DNA of 64,000 nt, taken from Lichenostomus cassidix (Eukaryota > Chordata > Aves > Passeriformes > Meliphagidae). Shown in pieces: positions 1 to 12,600 of this stretch (position 1 is its first letter; every line of letters starts with the position of its first letter). The stretch lies in NCBI GenBank assembly GCA_008360975.2, contig CM039195.1, positions 12,453,010 through 12,517,009 on the forward strand, given 5' to 3'. The notes beneath the pieces were generated by a model. The model saw only the letters and a list, made by a program, of their open reading frames with translations. It was not told where the DNA came from and made no database searches. Both the position numbers and the translations under genes were made by a program.

Positions 1-1409
1 TGCCTCTGCACACACAGATGAACTCTGCTCTTTGACCTGCCTGCCCAAATTGGCCCTGATGGATGTGCAGTGATTTTGGTAGGTCATAAACAAGTCGCTC
101 TCATAAATGCACTGACAGATGTAAACACATTTCAGTAGTATAAAAGAGAAAGGGTTAACTACCTGGTGAGAAATCCCTAACTGCCAAAGCCCAGTGGTAA
201 ACTCTAGAATGCTCCCGTGGTGTTAGTGAGCTACTAGAAAGGTCCACAGTCAGGAGTTGCACAGCTCAGCTTCTGAAGATGTCAAACAATCCTGAAGGAA
301 AGGTAAATTCTGCCAAATACAAATGTACTTTGTCACACTCAAACTCATGTTGTTTCACCTATTTGAATTTCTTAGCCAATGCAGAATGAGGATAAACTTT
401 TCATTTTACATCAACAGATCTGTTCTTATTTCCCAGAGCTCTCCTTCCTCACTGCAGATGCATTTTTGAATTGCCACTCCATGTTCAAAATTCAAAGACC
501 TACCGGTGATATGATTTCTAACACATCTTTCAGGAGCAGTAACAATTCTCACTAAGGATGTTATTTATTGGTTGTGCCCCTGCTACATGGGAATTACACT
601 ACACTACAGACCTGTGGACTCAGTAACTAACCTCAAATGTAATAGTGGGACAGAAAGGAAAATAAATTTTCCCCACCTCTAATGCAATTCTGCCAATCCA
701 CTGCTCCTGTTCATTTCCATGAGCAGCAGCAGGGAAGATGTCACCACTGGCACAGGACCAGGGATGCTCAGCAGCACCTCAGCCCAGGCACAAAGTGCCA
801 TTTCCAGTGGCACTGGATGGACTCTGAGTGCTGGGTGTGCAGGGACAGTGATTTCCCCCTGAACACACCCTCAGGTGCCCATTTTCCCCCTGAGGCTCAG
901 GGCTCTCCCTGCCATTTCCCCAGCCCTGCTCAGGCTGCAGCAGCCCCACAGAAATGATTCCTCCAGCAGCACCCCCAAAACTCAGAATAACCTTGCCAGG
1001 TTTAAAATTTCCTGTGCTGAGCTGCCCCAGTGCCTGCCGTGGCTCTACCTCCACTTTGCATAATTAGCATTATCAGGAAAAGTTTCAGAAGTCTGTAAGC
1101 TCTTCAAATAAAAGAGGATTGAGTGTATATCTTCATTAAAGGATGGTGACACCCTTGACATGACCCAGCTCATCCCTAGGAATGTCATATTTCAATTAGC
1201 TTCGCCCTGTGCTGATAGGACTTTGCACATCATACACTTTCCACACACATTTAATAATTGCAGGATTTTCTGAAGGAAAAATTTCAAATTTTTATGAGAC
1301 AGGAAAGAGCATGAAATTATAAAGCCTTTTTCACTGGTAAATGAAAGAGTCATTAACAATAAAATGTACTGGATTAGAGGGAGACCAGAGGAAAGATGGC
1401 CCAAGAATG
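1..1409. other. Non-coding DNA with one GC-rich patch
   Basis: No gene is recognised here. Most of the stretch is AT-rich. A GC-richer patch runs from about 690 to 1050, rich in CAG, CCCAG and CTG words and poor in CpG. It carries short overlapping frames on both strands (682-957 plus, 779-1054 minus), which is what a stop-poor GC-rich patch gives by chance. No splice-site arrangement or protein motif supports an exon. Confidence 0.6.
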
Positions 1410-1590
1410 AAAGCAATGATTTGGGATTTGAGAAACATGAATTCAAATCCTAGCTCTGCTATAGTCCTTCTCCTGGCACATCACTCAGGCTGCTCAATTT
1501 TCTGGCTTCTCCTTCTGTAATAAAGAGATAATAGCACATACTAATCTCACAGGAATAGTGGGACTTGATATCTCTTAAATGCCATGGAGC
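1410..1590 (+). repeat. MIR-like ancient SINE remnant
   Basis: The order of words follows the MIR family, a tRNA-derived SINE old enough to be shared by amniotes. A B-box-like GAATTCAAATCCTAGCTCTG lies at 1439-1458. It is followed by a CTTCTCCTTCTGTAATAAAG block near 1506-1525, corresponding to the family's CTCATCTGTAAAATGGG core. Next comes GATAATAGCACATACTAATC near 1527-1546, corresponding to GATAATAATAGCACCTACCTC, and then a CACAGGAATAGTG stretch. The copy is strongly diverged with small gaps, as expected for a relic. The match is from memory of the consensus; a repeat-library search would settle it. It has no coding capacity. Confidence 0.6.
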
Positions 1591-2653
1591 TGTGGAAATG
1601 AACTTGATCAAAAACCCCTTAATGCTGCAATCTGGAGAATATCCAGAGTGCAAACAATTGCCAGTGGAAGTGTTTGGAGTGTTGACATGCATGTGGAAAT
1701 TTTCACAATGCCTCAGTAAGAAGATGTCTGCACTCTAATGCTCATGGAGGAAATATCTCAGAATATAGTAAATTCACAGGCTAAGGCCAGTCTGCATTTA
1801 ACCCCTATAGCTTTTACTTTTTTGTTTTAAACTCGAAATACCACTTAGAAAGGTGGAGGATTTAGAAAGTTCACAGAGGAATCTATCAGAACGAAACAGG
1901 GACTGAATTCTTAAAAGAAAGGAAGAAGAAATTAGGAAATTGTTAAGATTTTTCTTGACATGTACATTTGCAGACACCCAAGGGAAAATTACGATGCTGA
2001 TTTTAGTTACAGAGCTATAATTTGAAATAATCTACAGTGGTTTTTCCCAAAAAACTCTTGTGTGAGGAGTCTGCCTCTTGTTTTCACGATGTTCTATTTG
2101 ATTTCAGTGAGCCTCATGCTCCTGGATCTGCTATGAGAGAGTCACTTGAGCTGCCCAAATAAATACAGACAAAACCATCTGCAGCAGGGATGAAGCACAA
2201 TCTAAACAAGGGCAGTGTCTTCCTGTATTTCTGTAGGGAGATCATGGTTTCAGTGAAATGAGCAGCAGAACCAAAAGCAGACAGCTGATATTCTGGTTTG
2301 TGGCCCTTTCAGGTAATGTCAAATTACAGCAATGGCTCAAGAGTGACTCATGTAAACCTGCTCCACACAACTGCTCTTTTGTCCCAGATCATTAATGATT
2401 TTGTTCATATAAACTTCACATTAATGACAGCCAGAAAACAAAAACCCACAACATTTTCTTCCCCCGTGGGAAATGAAAACTTGGAACATGCAGACAGCAA
2501 AACAACCCCAAACCCACCAAATTAAACAAAAGTAGTATATTTAGCTCCCTAAACAGGAGAGCACATATCTAATGAAACATATCCAACTAATGGAAAAGCA
2601 ATATTGCAAATCAGCCACCTAACACTGAATTACCTTGCACTAGCACTGGGGGG

Positions 2654-2676
2654 AAAAAAAAAAAAAAAAAAAAAAA
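2654..2676 (+). repeat. Poly(A) run, 23 bases
   Basis: An uninterrupted run of A follows a short G run. No recognisable retrogene or SINE body was found upstream, so it is called simple sequence rather than a retroposon tail. Confidence 0.85.
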
Positions 2677-5357
2677 TCAAACAGAGGTCAGGCTCAGCTA
2701 CCCTAGTTAAGGTTTTTCTAAAGCAAAAACATCCAGGAGAATATTCTCCTGCTCATCATTAGCAGTGGGTAAATGCCTCGCTGCTCCTGCTCCTTAATGA
2801 ATTCCTACAATAACTGTTGAAGATATTTGAAGATATTGCAAAACAACAATGAATAATATGACAGTGGAGCAGATCCTAACAACTAAACAGTTCCCCATCC
2901 TAGCTCAGCTGAAGTAATGGAGCAGAACTTACTGCATCATTTACGTTGTCTAACTACCATTCTTCATCCCTTTTTTATTGTAATTTGCACATATCAGTAA
3001 TTCAAAGTGCTGCAATTTAAAAAATATTCAACTCTCTAGGCTAATACTATCATTCAGACTGCATCAGAATAGAGAGAGATGAATAAATAAGAATACCATC
3101 ATTTTTTTCTTCAATATTTATTAGGATAAAGTTCTAATATTGGTTTATTTCTAAGAGATTGGTGATATTTTATAATAGATCTCTTTCACAATGATTTTCT
3201 TTTCATGCCTCTCAGGTAGAAATCCCTAGATCACACTAAACTCCTCAGACTCCTCCGTGGTGTGCTTTTTGTTTTGGAAAATAGATTTATTGTATTAACA
3301 CTTTTAAAAGATGTGTTTAATGAGGGGGAAAAAAGGACTCATAATGCCCTATAATATTTTCAAGGCAATACCAGCTATTTTTCCCTTATTTTGTTCCGCA
3401 TGTTTACAATTCCAAGGCAAACACAGCTCAATCTAAAATTAGTGAAAAGGGGTTTAAATGCCTTTCTTTCAATGGTTTATAGGCCCTGCCAGTACTTCCT
3501 TTGTGCCACTGCCAGGCTGCAGGAGGAGGGAAGGTAAGGCTGTGTGGAGAGCAACAGCCTTTTGACATAAATACATAAAAATAAATGTATTTACATCCAG
3601 AAGGGTTTAAAATGTGGACAGTCATGGCAGACCTTCCAAAGGATGCAACTTGGAGCAGCACTCCTGGCTCATCCTTCCTCTATTGCTTACAATCTTCAGG
3701 CCAAGGAAAGGTGTTACTAATAAACCACTTAGCTCCATTACATTTATCAAACTATGGAACAGCTGGGCACAACCTGGAGAGTAAGGAAAAAACAACAGAA
3801 TGGGCAAAGATGGTGTAAACTTGCTGCAAAACACTGAAACATTGCTGATTTTTTTCTCTTTCCAGAGAATTCCAGTGGAATACCAGAGAGAAATGCCATT
3901 TGCCAAAGGATTGCAGCTCCTAGAAGGGAGCTGTGCAGGGCAGGCAAAGCCCAGCCATTCCTCTTGCAGAATAAGCTCCATTCAGAGCAATCAGCACAGC
4001 CCAAATGCCAGCTCTGGGAACTCAAAACCCTTCAGCACCTCCATCTCCCAGCAGCTCAGTGCCACCACAAGATCCATCCCAACTCCTGAATTTCAGCTTT
4101 AGCTGGGATTCCTCAGCAGAGCTGCTGCCTGGCACTGCCCTCTGAGCATCCCCACCCCACAGCAGCCCAGCTTGTCACCATGCAATGGCAAAACCACTGC
4201 AGGGAAGGACTGAAGACTCTGCTTATCTAGGTTTTACATTTCTGCCACAAACCACCTGCCAGTCACCATTTGTCCTTGATTTCCCACTGTATATTTGCAA
4301 CAATTCTATCTCCTCTGCCTGTCATGTTTATTTTCTGTGGTTTTCTGGAAGTGTCTTTTATTGCTTTGTTTACTGGGTTACTCGAGGCTCTGCAGCTTTG
4401 CTGGAGCACTGGAGGCATTCCTGCACCATTAATAGAAGGTCAAACACCTAAATCCATAGGCTGTGAAATTGAATTTTAAAATCCAGGATTTCTCTGTAGT
4501 TAGCCTGTTAAAACTATACTTACCTCAACATTTTTATCCATCAAAATGAAACAGGAAAATACTGCAAAGCAACCATAGCTAGGAATTAAACAAAAATTCA
4601 CCTGAGGGATGCTGAACATAAAAGTTGATTATTAGAAGAGGATTTTGAAAGGGAGCAGATTTTTGTTTCAATACACACAATTCCAATTTTAAACCTCTAT
4701 GTTGAACGGGAATTGCTGTTTTGAAGTGTTTTTTTTCCTCAGGAAGGGATGGGGACAGAGCATTTCCCACTCAGAAATGAAGTCCCCATGTCCCAGGGAG
4801 GAGAGCATCCCCCAGCCTATGGATCTGCCAGGACCCAGCTCCTCTGCAGGGCTCTTCCAGGAATCACTGACACAGGATCCTCATCCCCAGAGCTGCTGGA
4901 AGGTCCTGCACAAGGGAAATCACCAAACACACCCTGCATGGGGAGGTTCAAAAGCATCAAACCTTCCTCACACTCCAAAGGAGAATTCCTCCTTCTCTCT
5001 TTGTGTACATCCCCAAAGCTCTGCTTTAGCCTGTTGGAAAATTAGTATCTTTTCCTGGAACTGCCTTGATAGCTACTGAGGCTCTGTATTCACAGCCAAA
5101 TTAATGTTAGCTTCCCTCAAACATGCTGTGATTATCTCAGGGACCACTGCTTCCCCCAGGTTAGAAACCCCAACCTCCTTCGTGCAATTTTTACCAGAAT
5201 TTTTCTAACAAAAGCTGTCAATTGCATCAAATTCTGCTAAGGGCTGTGAGGTTATTCTGTGCTAGGAAATACTGCTCGTGACAGAGGAAAAGCTAAAAGC
5301 AACAAGCATGCTGAGCACTACAGAATTGATTTAAATCTATCCTCAAGATGAACAGGC

Positions 5358-5376
5358 TTTTTTTTTTTTTTTTTTT
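5358..5376 (+). repeat. Poly(T) run, 19 bases
   Basis: An uninterrupted run of T. A retroposed body on the minus strand would lie downstream on the plus strand, and nothing recognisable was seen there. Confidence 0.85.
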
Positions 5377-6539
5377 CATCCAGTAAGCCAGGCAGTCTTT
5401 TTGAAATAATGAAATCTTATTTCAAAGACATTAAGAGGAAGATTGTGTTCAGTGTAGGAGAATAAATGCAAAACTCTTCCTTTTTTCTAGCAAGGACTGT
5501 GTGTCTAATTTTTTCAGTGACACGAAACTTTGTGTGTTGGGGCAGAACTCAGCTGCTCACATTAATCCAGTGGAACAAAAAAAATGAATCTAGTCTATTA
5601 TTTTGTCAATGCCCATGTGCAACACAGAACAAAGAAAAGTGTAATTAGAAATGTATAAATGTATATAAGCAAAAATATACTCAGTCAGCCTAATACAGAA
5701 CAAGCCATACTCATTGCCTAACACAAAATGTCTGAGAACTGGAGTTTATTTGAGCAGAGGATTATTAAAAACTGTTTGAGAAGTACCAAATACACACCTA
5801 CCAAGAATCACACCGTTTTGCCTCATACTTCTGTATTTTCTATAAGCATAGAAGGTTATATCCTGAATAAAAAATTCCTAATTGTTATTGGGTTTATCTA
5901 TGTGCTACAATGAAAAACTTTACTAGAAAATAAATTCCAAGTATGAATGAGCAACAAGTGTTTTGGATTTGCCTCTTCTCAGAAAGGGAAAAGGCAACAA
6001 ATTAATCAGCACAAATACTTTTTTTCATATGTCCTATACATTTTAGAGCTTAATTCATGATATTCCTTATTCTGCCATGATGAGAGCCTTTCTAAAGGCA
6101 AGCATGATGAATTAATTATCCCTAGCTGTTGTGAGGGGAAGAAAGGTCTGTGAGTAATCTGTACACAGAGTAATCAGCCAGAGGTGACACAAACACGACA
6201 GCGACACCACCCAAACACCAACAGGGGAAATACAAGAGAAAATCACTTCAGCCACAGCCAGAACCAGACAAGATTATTCTCTAAGCATGTCCCTGCTGCT
6301 CACTGGTGACTAAAAGCTATCAGCCCCTTTCCTCAGGGTTTGTTAGTCTGGTGATGCTGACGCTTTAGGATTTTAGCTTCTACAGTTTTCTTGTATCTGT
6401 AATTTTAGTGTATAACTCTAGACTCCATACAGGGTGCTAAAGCTCCTGTTCTCAGCATTTTTAGACAAAACTATTCCTCTCTAAGCTCGGAATCCAAGGA
6501 CACCTCACTGTCTCAGAGCCCCAAACAGCAGTGAATTGG

Positions 6540-6690
6540 GGGAGCAAACTTGGAGTAATTGACTTCATTAGCTGAAGCTGTAATTGGAGGATTAAACGTT
6601 GATATGCAAATGGACAAAACTTATAAAGTATGAAAAACTCATGACTTGCTGTCCAGTTTGGGTGTAGCCCGTTGAGTGGCTCTGTCAGCC
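6540..6690. promoter_or_regulatory. Candidate conserved non-coding element (octamer plus homeodomain cores)
   Basis: This AT-rich block has a dense set of homeodomain-type cores: TAATTG at 6556-6561 and 6581-6586, plus CATTAG and GATTA words. A consensus POU octamer ATGCAAAT sits at 6604-6611, and isolated CpGs survive at AACGTT and CCCGTT. Such clusters are typical of developmental enhancers in vertebrate gene deserts. This is inference from motif content only; AT-rich DNA produces TAAT cores by chance, and conservation was not tested. Confidence 0.3.
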
Positions 6691-9600
6691 CTGAATGCAC
6701 CTGAAGGCTCTTCAATAAATAATATAACTGCTTTTATTCTCTTCACTCTGTCTCACCTCTGTTTGAGGTAAACCTTACAAAGCATCAATGCAGCATCAGC
6801 ACAGGCAGCTGGGGAGCCCAGAGGAGCCCCACATAAATGGGGACAGCACAGGAGAGATCCCACAAAATCAACCCTAAGGGGAAAGTCAGGGCACTTACTG
6901 AGAGCAGGCTCCGCTCATGGAAACAGTAGGCACCACTTGCATGGGGCTTCTGGGGAGTTTCCTGGGGGAAGAAAAAAAACATTTTTATTAGGAACGAGGG
7001 ATTTAGAGCAGCTCCTGCTTGTGCCCTGGGCTCATGGAAGGCTCAAACAAAAAATACAATTGCTGGTGCACTTCTTGGGCTGTCACTGCACCAACAGTAC
7101 CAACTGTACCACTGTACCAACATAGACTTGTGTTATTTATTTATTGATTTATTAAACATGCCATGCACAGTAAACAAGTTCAGACAGTTTGCAATGGATT
7201 TGAAACCAAAACTCTAAATTTTCATTGCAAATTCACCAACTAAAACAGACATTACTAAGCTATAGGTGTAAATTTTCCCCAGCACAGGTTTCTGTTTCAA
7301 TAGGAACACACCGCTGTAATTTGCTTCTTGTGTATCCTTCAACTGAAAACTTGAAGCATTTTTGCCAAAGAAAAATTACCATAAAATGCATCACCAAAAG
7401 GGGGCCATTCAGAAGGTATTTTCCAAGCACAGAGCTGGGAGTTCCAACAGGGTAACACTCTATTCCATGCCACTCTTTCCTATTAATGAGCAGCTGGGAC
7501 AGGTAACATTTCACTGAATTATTCACTGAATTTCAGTGGTTACAGTAAGCTCAGCCACGTTTTACCTGACAAATTCTCCCTACATGCATTTTTCATTTCC
7601 AGGTGCAAAAGGCAATGTGCTCTTTTTGATATGAATACTCCTGAAAACAGAACCACTGTTCACATTTTGAGTTTCCAAAGAAAATACACACCCAGGTCAG
7701 TGTAGACTCAAATCAGTCTGTAGGTAAATTTGATATACTGTTTATCCACTTCAGCAAAATTCCAAACAGTAAACACATTGGATATTTTTTCACAAAATAT
7801 CTTCGTCCTTATATGTAATTTCATTTTAAACAAAACAAACAAAAATTAAATAAATCAGCAAATAAAAGAATCTGTGGTGGTTCTTTCTAATGCAACTGAG
7901 GATTAATGGGAACAAGAACCATCAGTACTGGAGAGGCACATGGCTCTAGAAACATGTCAGACAGCATTGCAATGATCCAAATACTGATGAAAAAACTCAA
8001 CATCTTCAGCATTTGGAAAGGTGACAGGCAGGAACAGCAAGGTCCTACTTGTACAAATCACTGGGCAGAATTGTCTATCCTAGCAAGAACTTGGTTTGTT
8101 ATCCAGCTACTCAGGCAATAGCTAAACCATGAGGAAGAGTTTCAGGCACATTCATATGATTATGAAGCAATTTTCAGTAGAAGGAAATACAGCTGGAAAA
8201 TGCCAGTGGTTTTTGGGGGGGAACCCCTGAATTCTGATAAAATCCGATTTAGAGGCCTCAAGATAAGCTTGTTGACTCTGGATTTGGACATCACACCTTA
8301 TTCTTTCTCCTGACACGAAATGCCTTTCAGAGCTCTCCATGCAGCTACAGTCAATCTTGTGGATTGCACAAGACGCACATTTTCAATCCTATATTTTCTT
8401 TTTCACAACTGCCATAAATTGTAGCAAAACACAAAGTAGCCTCTTGTTTTGCACTCCTACAACCCAGAAATAAATTCCCAATTAGCAAAGTTTTGCTTGC
8501 ATCTGGTATTACAGCATTTTGATGTGACAGGAACCTAAAAACCAGCAGAACCCTTGTGCAGAGTGCTCAGCTCTGAGCAGAGACAAGGGAAACTTGAGAG
8601 GCAACTGGAGCAAGTCCTGCTGGGTGTGTAGGGGGAAGTTAGGCAGACATGAGGATCTATTAAGATTAGTGTTTTCATAGTTTTTATAAAGAGTTTTTAG
8701 GTGAGAGTGTCAGGTGCCAGAGAGGTTCTGAGACATCCCAGGGGCTTCTCCCTGGGGCAGCAGCTCAGGCAGCCCCACAGGCAGAGGTTGTTCTGCAGGG
8801 CACGGAGAAAAAGTGACATTTTATGTCATCATACTCAAGAATTCCAAGAGTATTTCAGACATACTAGTATTTCCCAGAGAATTTGCTTCGTTAGGCATTA
8901 TATAAAAAAAAAAAAAAGAAATAACCCAAAGCAATACTAAAAATCACTACTAATACATATATACAATTACTAAGTCTGACTTAACATCTGCTGCTTCAGA
9001 CCTTTATCAAAAGCCTACGTCTAAATTGATCTAATCTGATATTTTTTAATTCTGTTCTAAAAATGCAATTAAACAATGATATCTGTTGCTGCAAGTTAAA
9101 AGCCATTCCCTTTAGATAACAGCCAAATACAACAAGCACTGAGTTTTGCCATCATTAGACTTCTAACCATATTACTTCTATTTTGAGGCTTTTTTTGTTT
9201 GGTCTCAGTTTAATTTCCTGTCAGCCTTACAAGAGATTTCTAATGTTTGGGCTGTAGGATATGCTCTGATTAAAAATAATCTTCCCAATTACTGCCTGGC
9301 ATGACTCTACTGCCACATGCACTCTGCCACTGGCTTCTGCATTTCTGTCAGCAGTAATTGTGTCTGTAGCTTCTAACTGTAAATGAAAACCCAGGGGGCA
9401 TATTTGGGTTCCAGTTTCCTCTGCCCAGCCATATCTTTTAATTTGCACTGTCTGTCAAAAGGAGATGTTGGTAGGCACTAAAAGGAAATCCTCAGAACAT
9501 CAGGTTGGAAAAAAAAAAAAAGGGAAAGGAGGAAAAAAGAGATGCAACAGGAATATGATAAATCACGTTTGATGTTTGTGCCAGGATACTCCACACAGAG

Positions 9601-12600
9601 CAGCTCAGTGCCCTGATTAGCCTTAGAAGAGGGGCACTGAAACCATTTACTGAGCATTCCTAGCTGCACTTTATTACCATTACATTTAATCCTAAGTCTT
9701 AAGCAGCACCTTAATTTTAAAATTCAATCGTTCTAATGAATATTTGACAGAACAGCATTGCTCATCACAATGGGGAAAAAAGATTATTTCTCAGGCTCTG
9801 GGTCCTGGCCCAAACTGTGCCATGGGGTTACCCATCTGAAAATCTTTAGGCATCAGAGTGCATATGTGGGATATCTGGGATTGCTGCAAAGGATAGCAGC
9901 ATGAAGGCTGCTAAGAAGACACTTGCAGTTATTGCTAGAAGCTAATATTCACTATAGAATGAAGAATACTCTAAAGTCCTCTGAAAATAATTTTCTATGA
10001 AGTCTCAATCACTGATCTTTCAAAATTAAGTAAATTTCTGTCTCCAAACTACAATGTCGTGCAGCACATTTGGAATCCAAGAGGTACAGAGAGTGTATTT
10101 TTGTAGACAGGAATCATGGAAGTGTTTTTTGTGACAGGAGGGCAAACACTGAGATTTGGTGAATGTGAGCAGGGATTTGTCCAAATAGCACTTAAAACTG
10201 AATAGCTTCTCCTGGCATAAGAAGTGATTTGGAATAGGAAATGCAAATGTTAGTGCTCTGCACCGTGTCTGCTGGCTGGTGCTCTGCTCTGTGCTGTTTA
10301 TATCTGTTCATGAGGGAGAACAGAGTCAATCCCAGCTCTGTCCTGCACCTTTGGCTCATCCCTCCGTGGTGTCACCTCCCTTCTGCAGGCTTTGCCCCTC
10401 AGTGCATCTTTTGGGGTGATGAAACTCCAGGAGCAGAAGTTCAGCACATCAACTCAAACTGCTGCACAGTGGGGACTGTGGGCACCACTGCATCACAGCT
10501 CCGTGGTGTTTCTGAGGTAAAAATGGCACAGATCTGTTAAAATATTCATTTCACAACACTGTCCAAGCTGTGCAAGGAGCTCTTCATGGCTCCTCAGAGC
10601 CCTAAAGGGCAGCAGCACTGCAGATGCTGCACTAGAGAACAAGACTGGGATAACCTCAAGCTATATCTGCTTCTATTTCCATAGCTCCCTTGAGATAAAA
10701 CCCTCATTTACAAGGTATATTCCCCTACCTGTGACTGAAACTGCCAGAAGGTTTCAATAAATACCTGCTTTGTAAAAAACTAAGGTTAGCCACGTAGTTC
10801 AAAAGGGTTACTCCTGTGACCGAGGCCATGGATGTGTTTAAGTATTTATTTAGCATAAAAACTGCAGTATTAAGTGTGGCAGTAAACACATTATGAAGAT
10901 TAAAGGAATGTTGGGCTCTCAAAAAGGACCTTTCCAAATGCTGGCTGCAGAGGTAGCTCACCAGCAGAGCTGGGGCAGAATCAGCTCTGTGTCACTGCAG
11001 GGCAGGGGAAGCCCAGGGCACTGAGTCTCCCCATTCCTAGGATCATCGTGGCTATTAGGAGCTCCAGAAAGTTGTTTCTAATTTTTTTTTCTGTTGTTTC
11101 TCCCCACTTTAGTGCAGCACAGTGTTGTGCCTCGTGAGCAGGTAGAGCAATCCCAGCAATGCCAGCAGGATTGCTGCTGTGCTAACCATGGTAACACTGC
11201 TCTGCCTGCCTCACTGAGACCGTTCAGCCAAATTCCAGGGAACAAGGCACTCAAAGGACATGCAGGAATAACAAAATAATTTGAAAAAGGCTTAACTGTT
11301 CTCATCTGTCATTAGAGAAGTCCTTCCATCTATTTCAGTGGTGAGCTTTTAGCCCTGAGCACCCTGCTCCTGACCAACACTGAAAAGCAGGAACATTATC
11401 CTTCCAGAAGAGAGCTTTGACATTCTGCATTTTCAAACTCATCTATCATAGGTCAAGAAATGAATCACACCTCTACAAGCAATGCAGTTTGGAAAGAAAT
11501 GCCACATGTAGAGAGAAGAATGGTAAATATATCTATTTTTTCTTATTTTTTAACAGAAATTTTGACGTTCCTTGAAAACTTTAGATGTTAAACAACGTCT
11601 GAAATCAGTGAGTAGAATTAGAAAAATATAAAAACAAACTAAGCCCCACCAGTTTATCCAACAGTTTTGTGATTTATGACATCATTATTCTTAAAGCAAC
11701 TGCACAACTCTAGGCTGCCTCTGTAAGCCCTAACAGGAAAACAATAGCTGAAGGATCCATAACATTCCACTGACTGGAGAATGTTTCTCATGGAAAAAAC
11801 AAAGAAAAATAAATCTCATTTGGGTAGACACCCCAAAAGTTCTGATCCAGAGACATCCTTATCACCACAGCAAATAAAAGCATCGTTTCACACACTGAAC
11901 AGAGAGATGGTGGGATGGATCAGCTGACAAACACCAACCTGCAGGAAAAGGGACTTTTGTAAGGTCCTGAAAGGGTCCAGCCTTCCCCAGCTGTCACACA
12001 AGCCATGCTGGATGCCATCCCCAGCCCTGGCACCCACCACAGCCCCACTGATAGAGAAGGCAAAAGTCACTGCTACCTTTTCTAGCACAGCTTTATCAAA
12101 AAGATTCTTACTGTTTACGAAGAAAAACTATTTCAGCCTGAAAAAAAAAGCAAAAATAAAATAATCCAAACCTTCCACGTTTGTAGATTTACTCCTGCTA
12201 TGTATAATGACTACAACTGATATCAAAAGAGAAGGTGGTGCTTGATTTGCATAAAACAGGAGAGCCTTGGGCTGGGGATATTTTTGAAAGATTTATTGCT
12301 GTTGCTTCCAGCTGGGTGTAATTTGACAATGATTGCAAAAGGTAAAGTCCCAAGCACAGAGAAGTCCATGCAGGTCCCACACTGCAGCCCAGGTGCTCTG
12401 TGTGAGCAGAAGGAAGGACAGCAGGGAGCTCAGCTGTGTCAAGGGAAAGCAGGAGATTTTCCCCAAGAGGAACGTGACTTTCAGTGGGAGAAAAAAGGAC
12501 CAAAAAAGGATAAAAGATGCAACCCATGGCCCAGGCACACAGAATGCATCAGTGCAAAACTCTTGGGGAATTTGTAAATTAATAAAACAGGGGTTTTGGG

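Larger units (their letters stand above)
1591..6539. other. Non-coding DNA, AT-rich, no gene seen
   Basis: Nothing gene-like is supported. The stretch holds a 23-base poly(A) run at 2654-2676, a 19-base poly(T) run at 5358-5376, and a GC-richer CpG-poor patch at about 4740-5040. The longest frames (3622-3981 minus, 4699-5079 plus) are about 120 codons, overlap frames on the other strand or in other phases, and show no recognisable domain. No repeat family could be named beyond simple sequence. Confidence 0.6.

Noticed and set aside
2654..2676. Processed pseudogene tail
   Set aside because: No gene-derived body, target-site duplication or polyadenylation signal arrangement was recognisable upstream.
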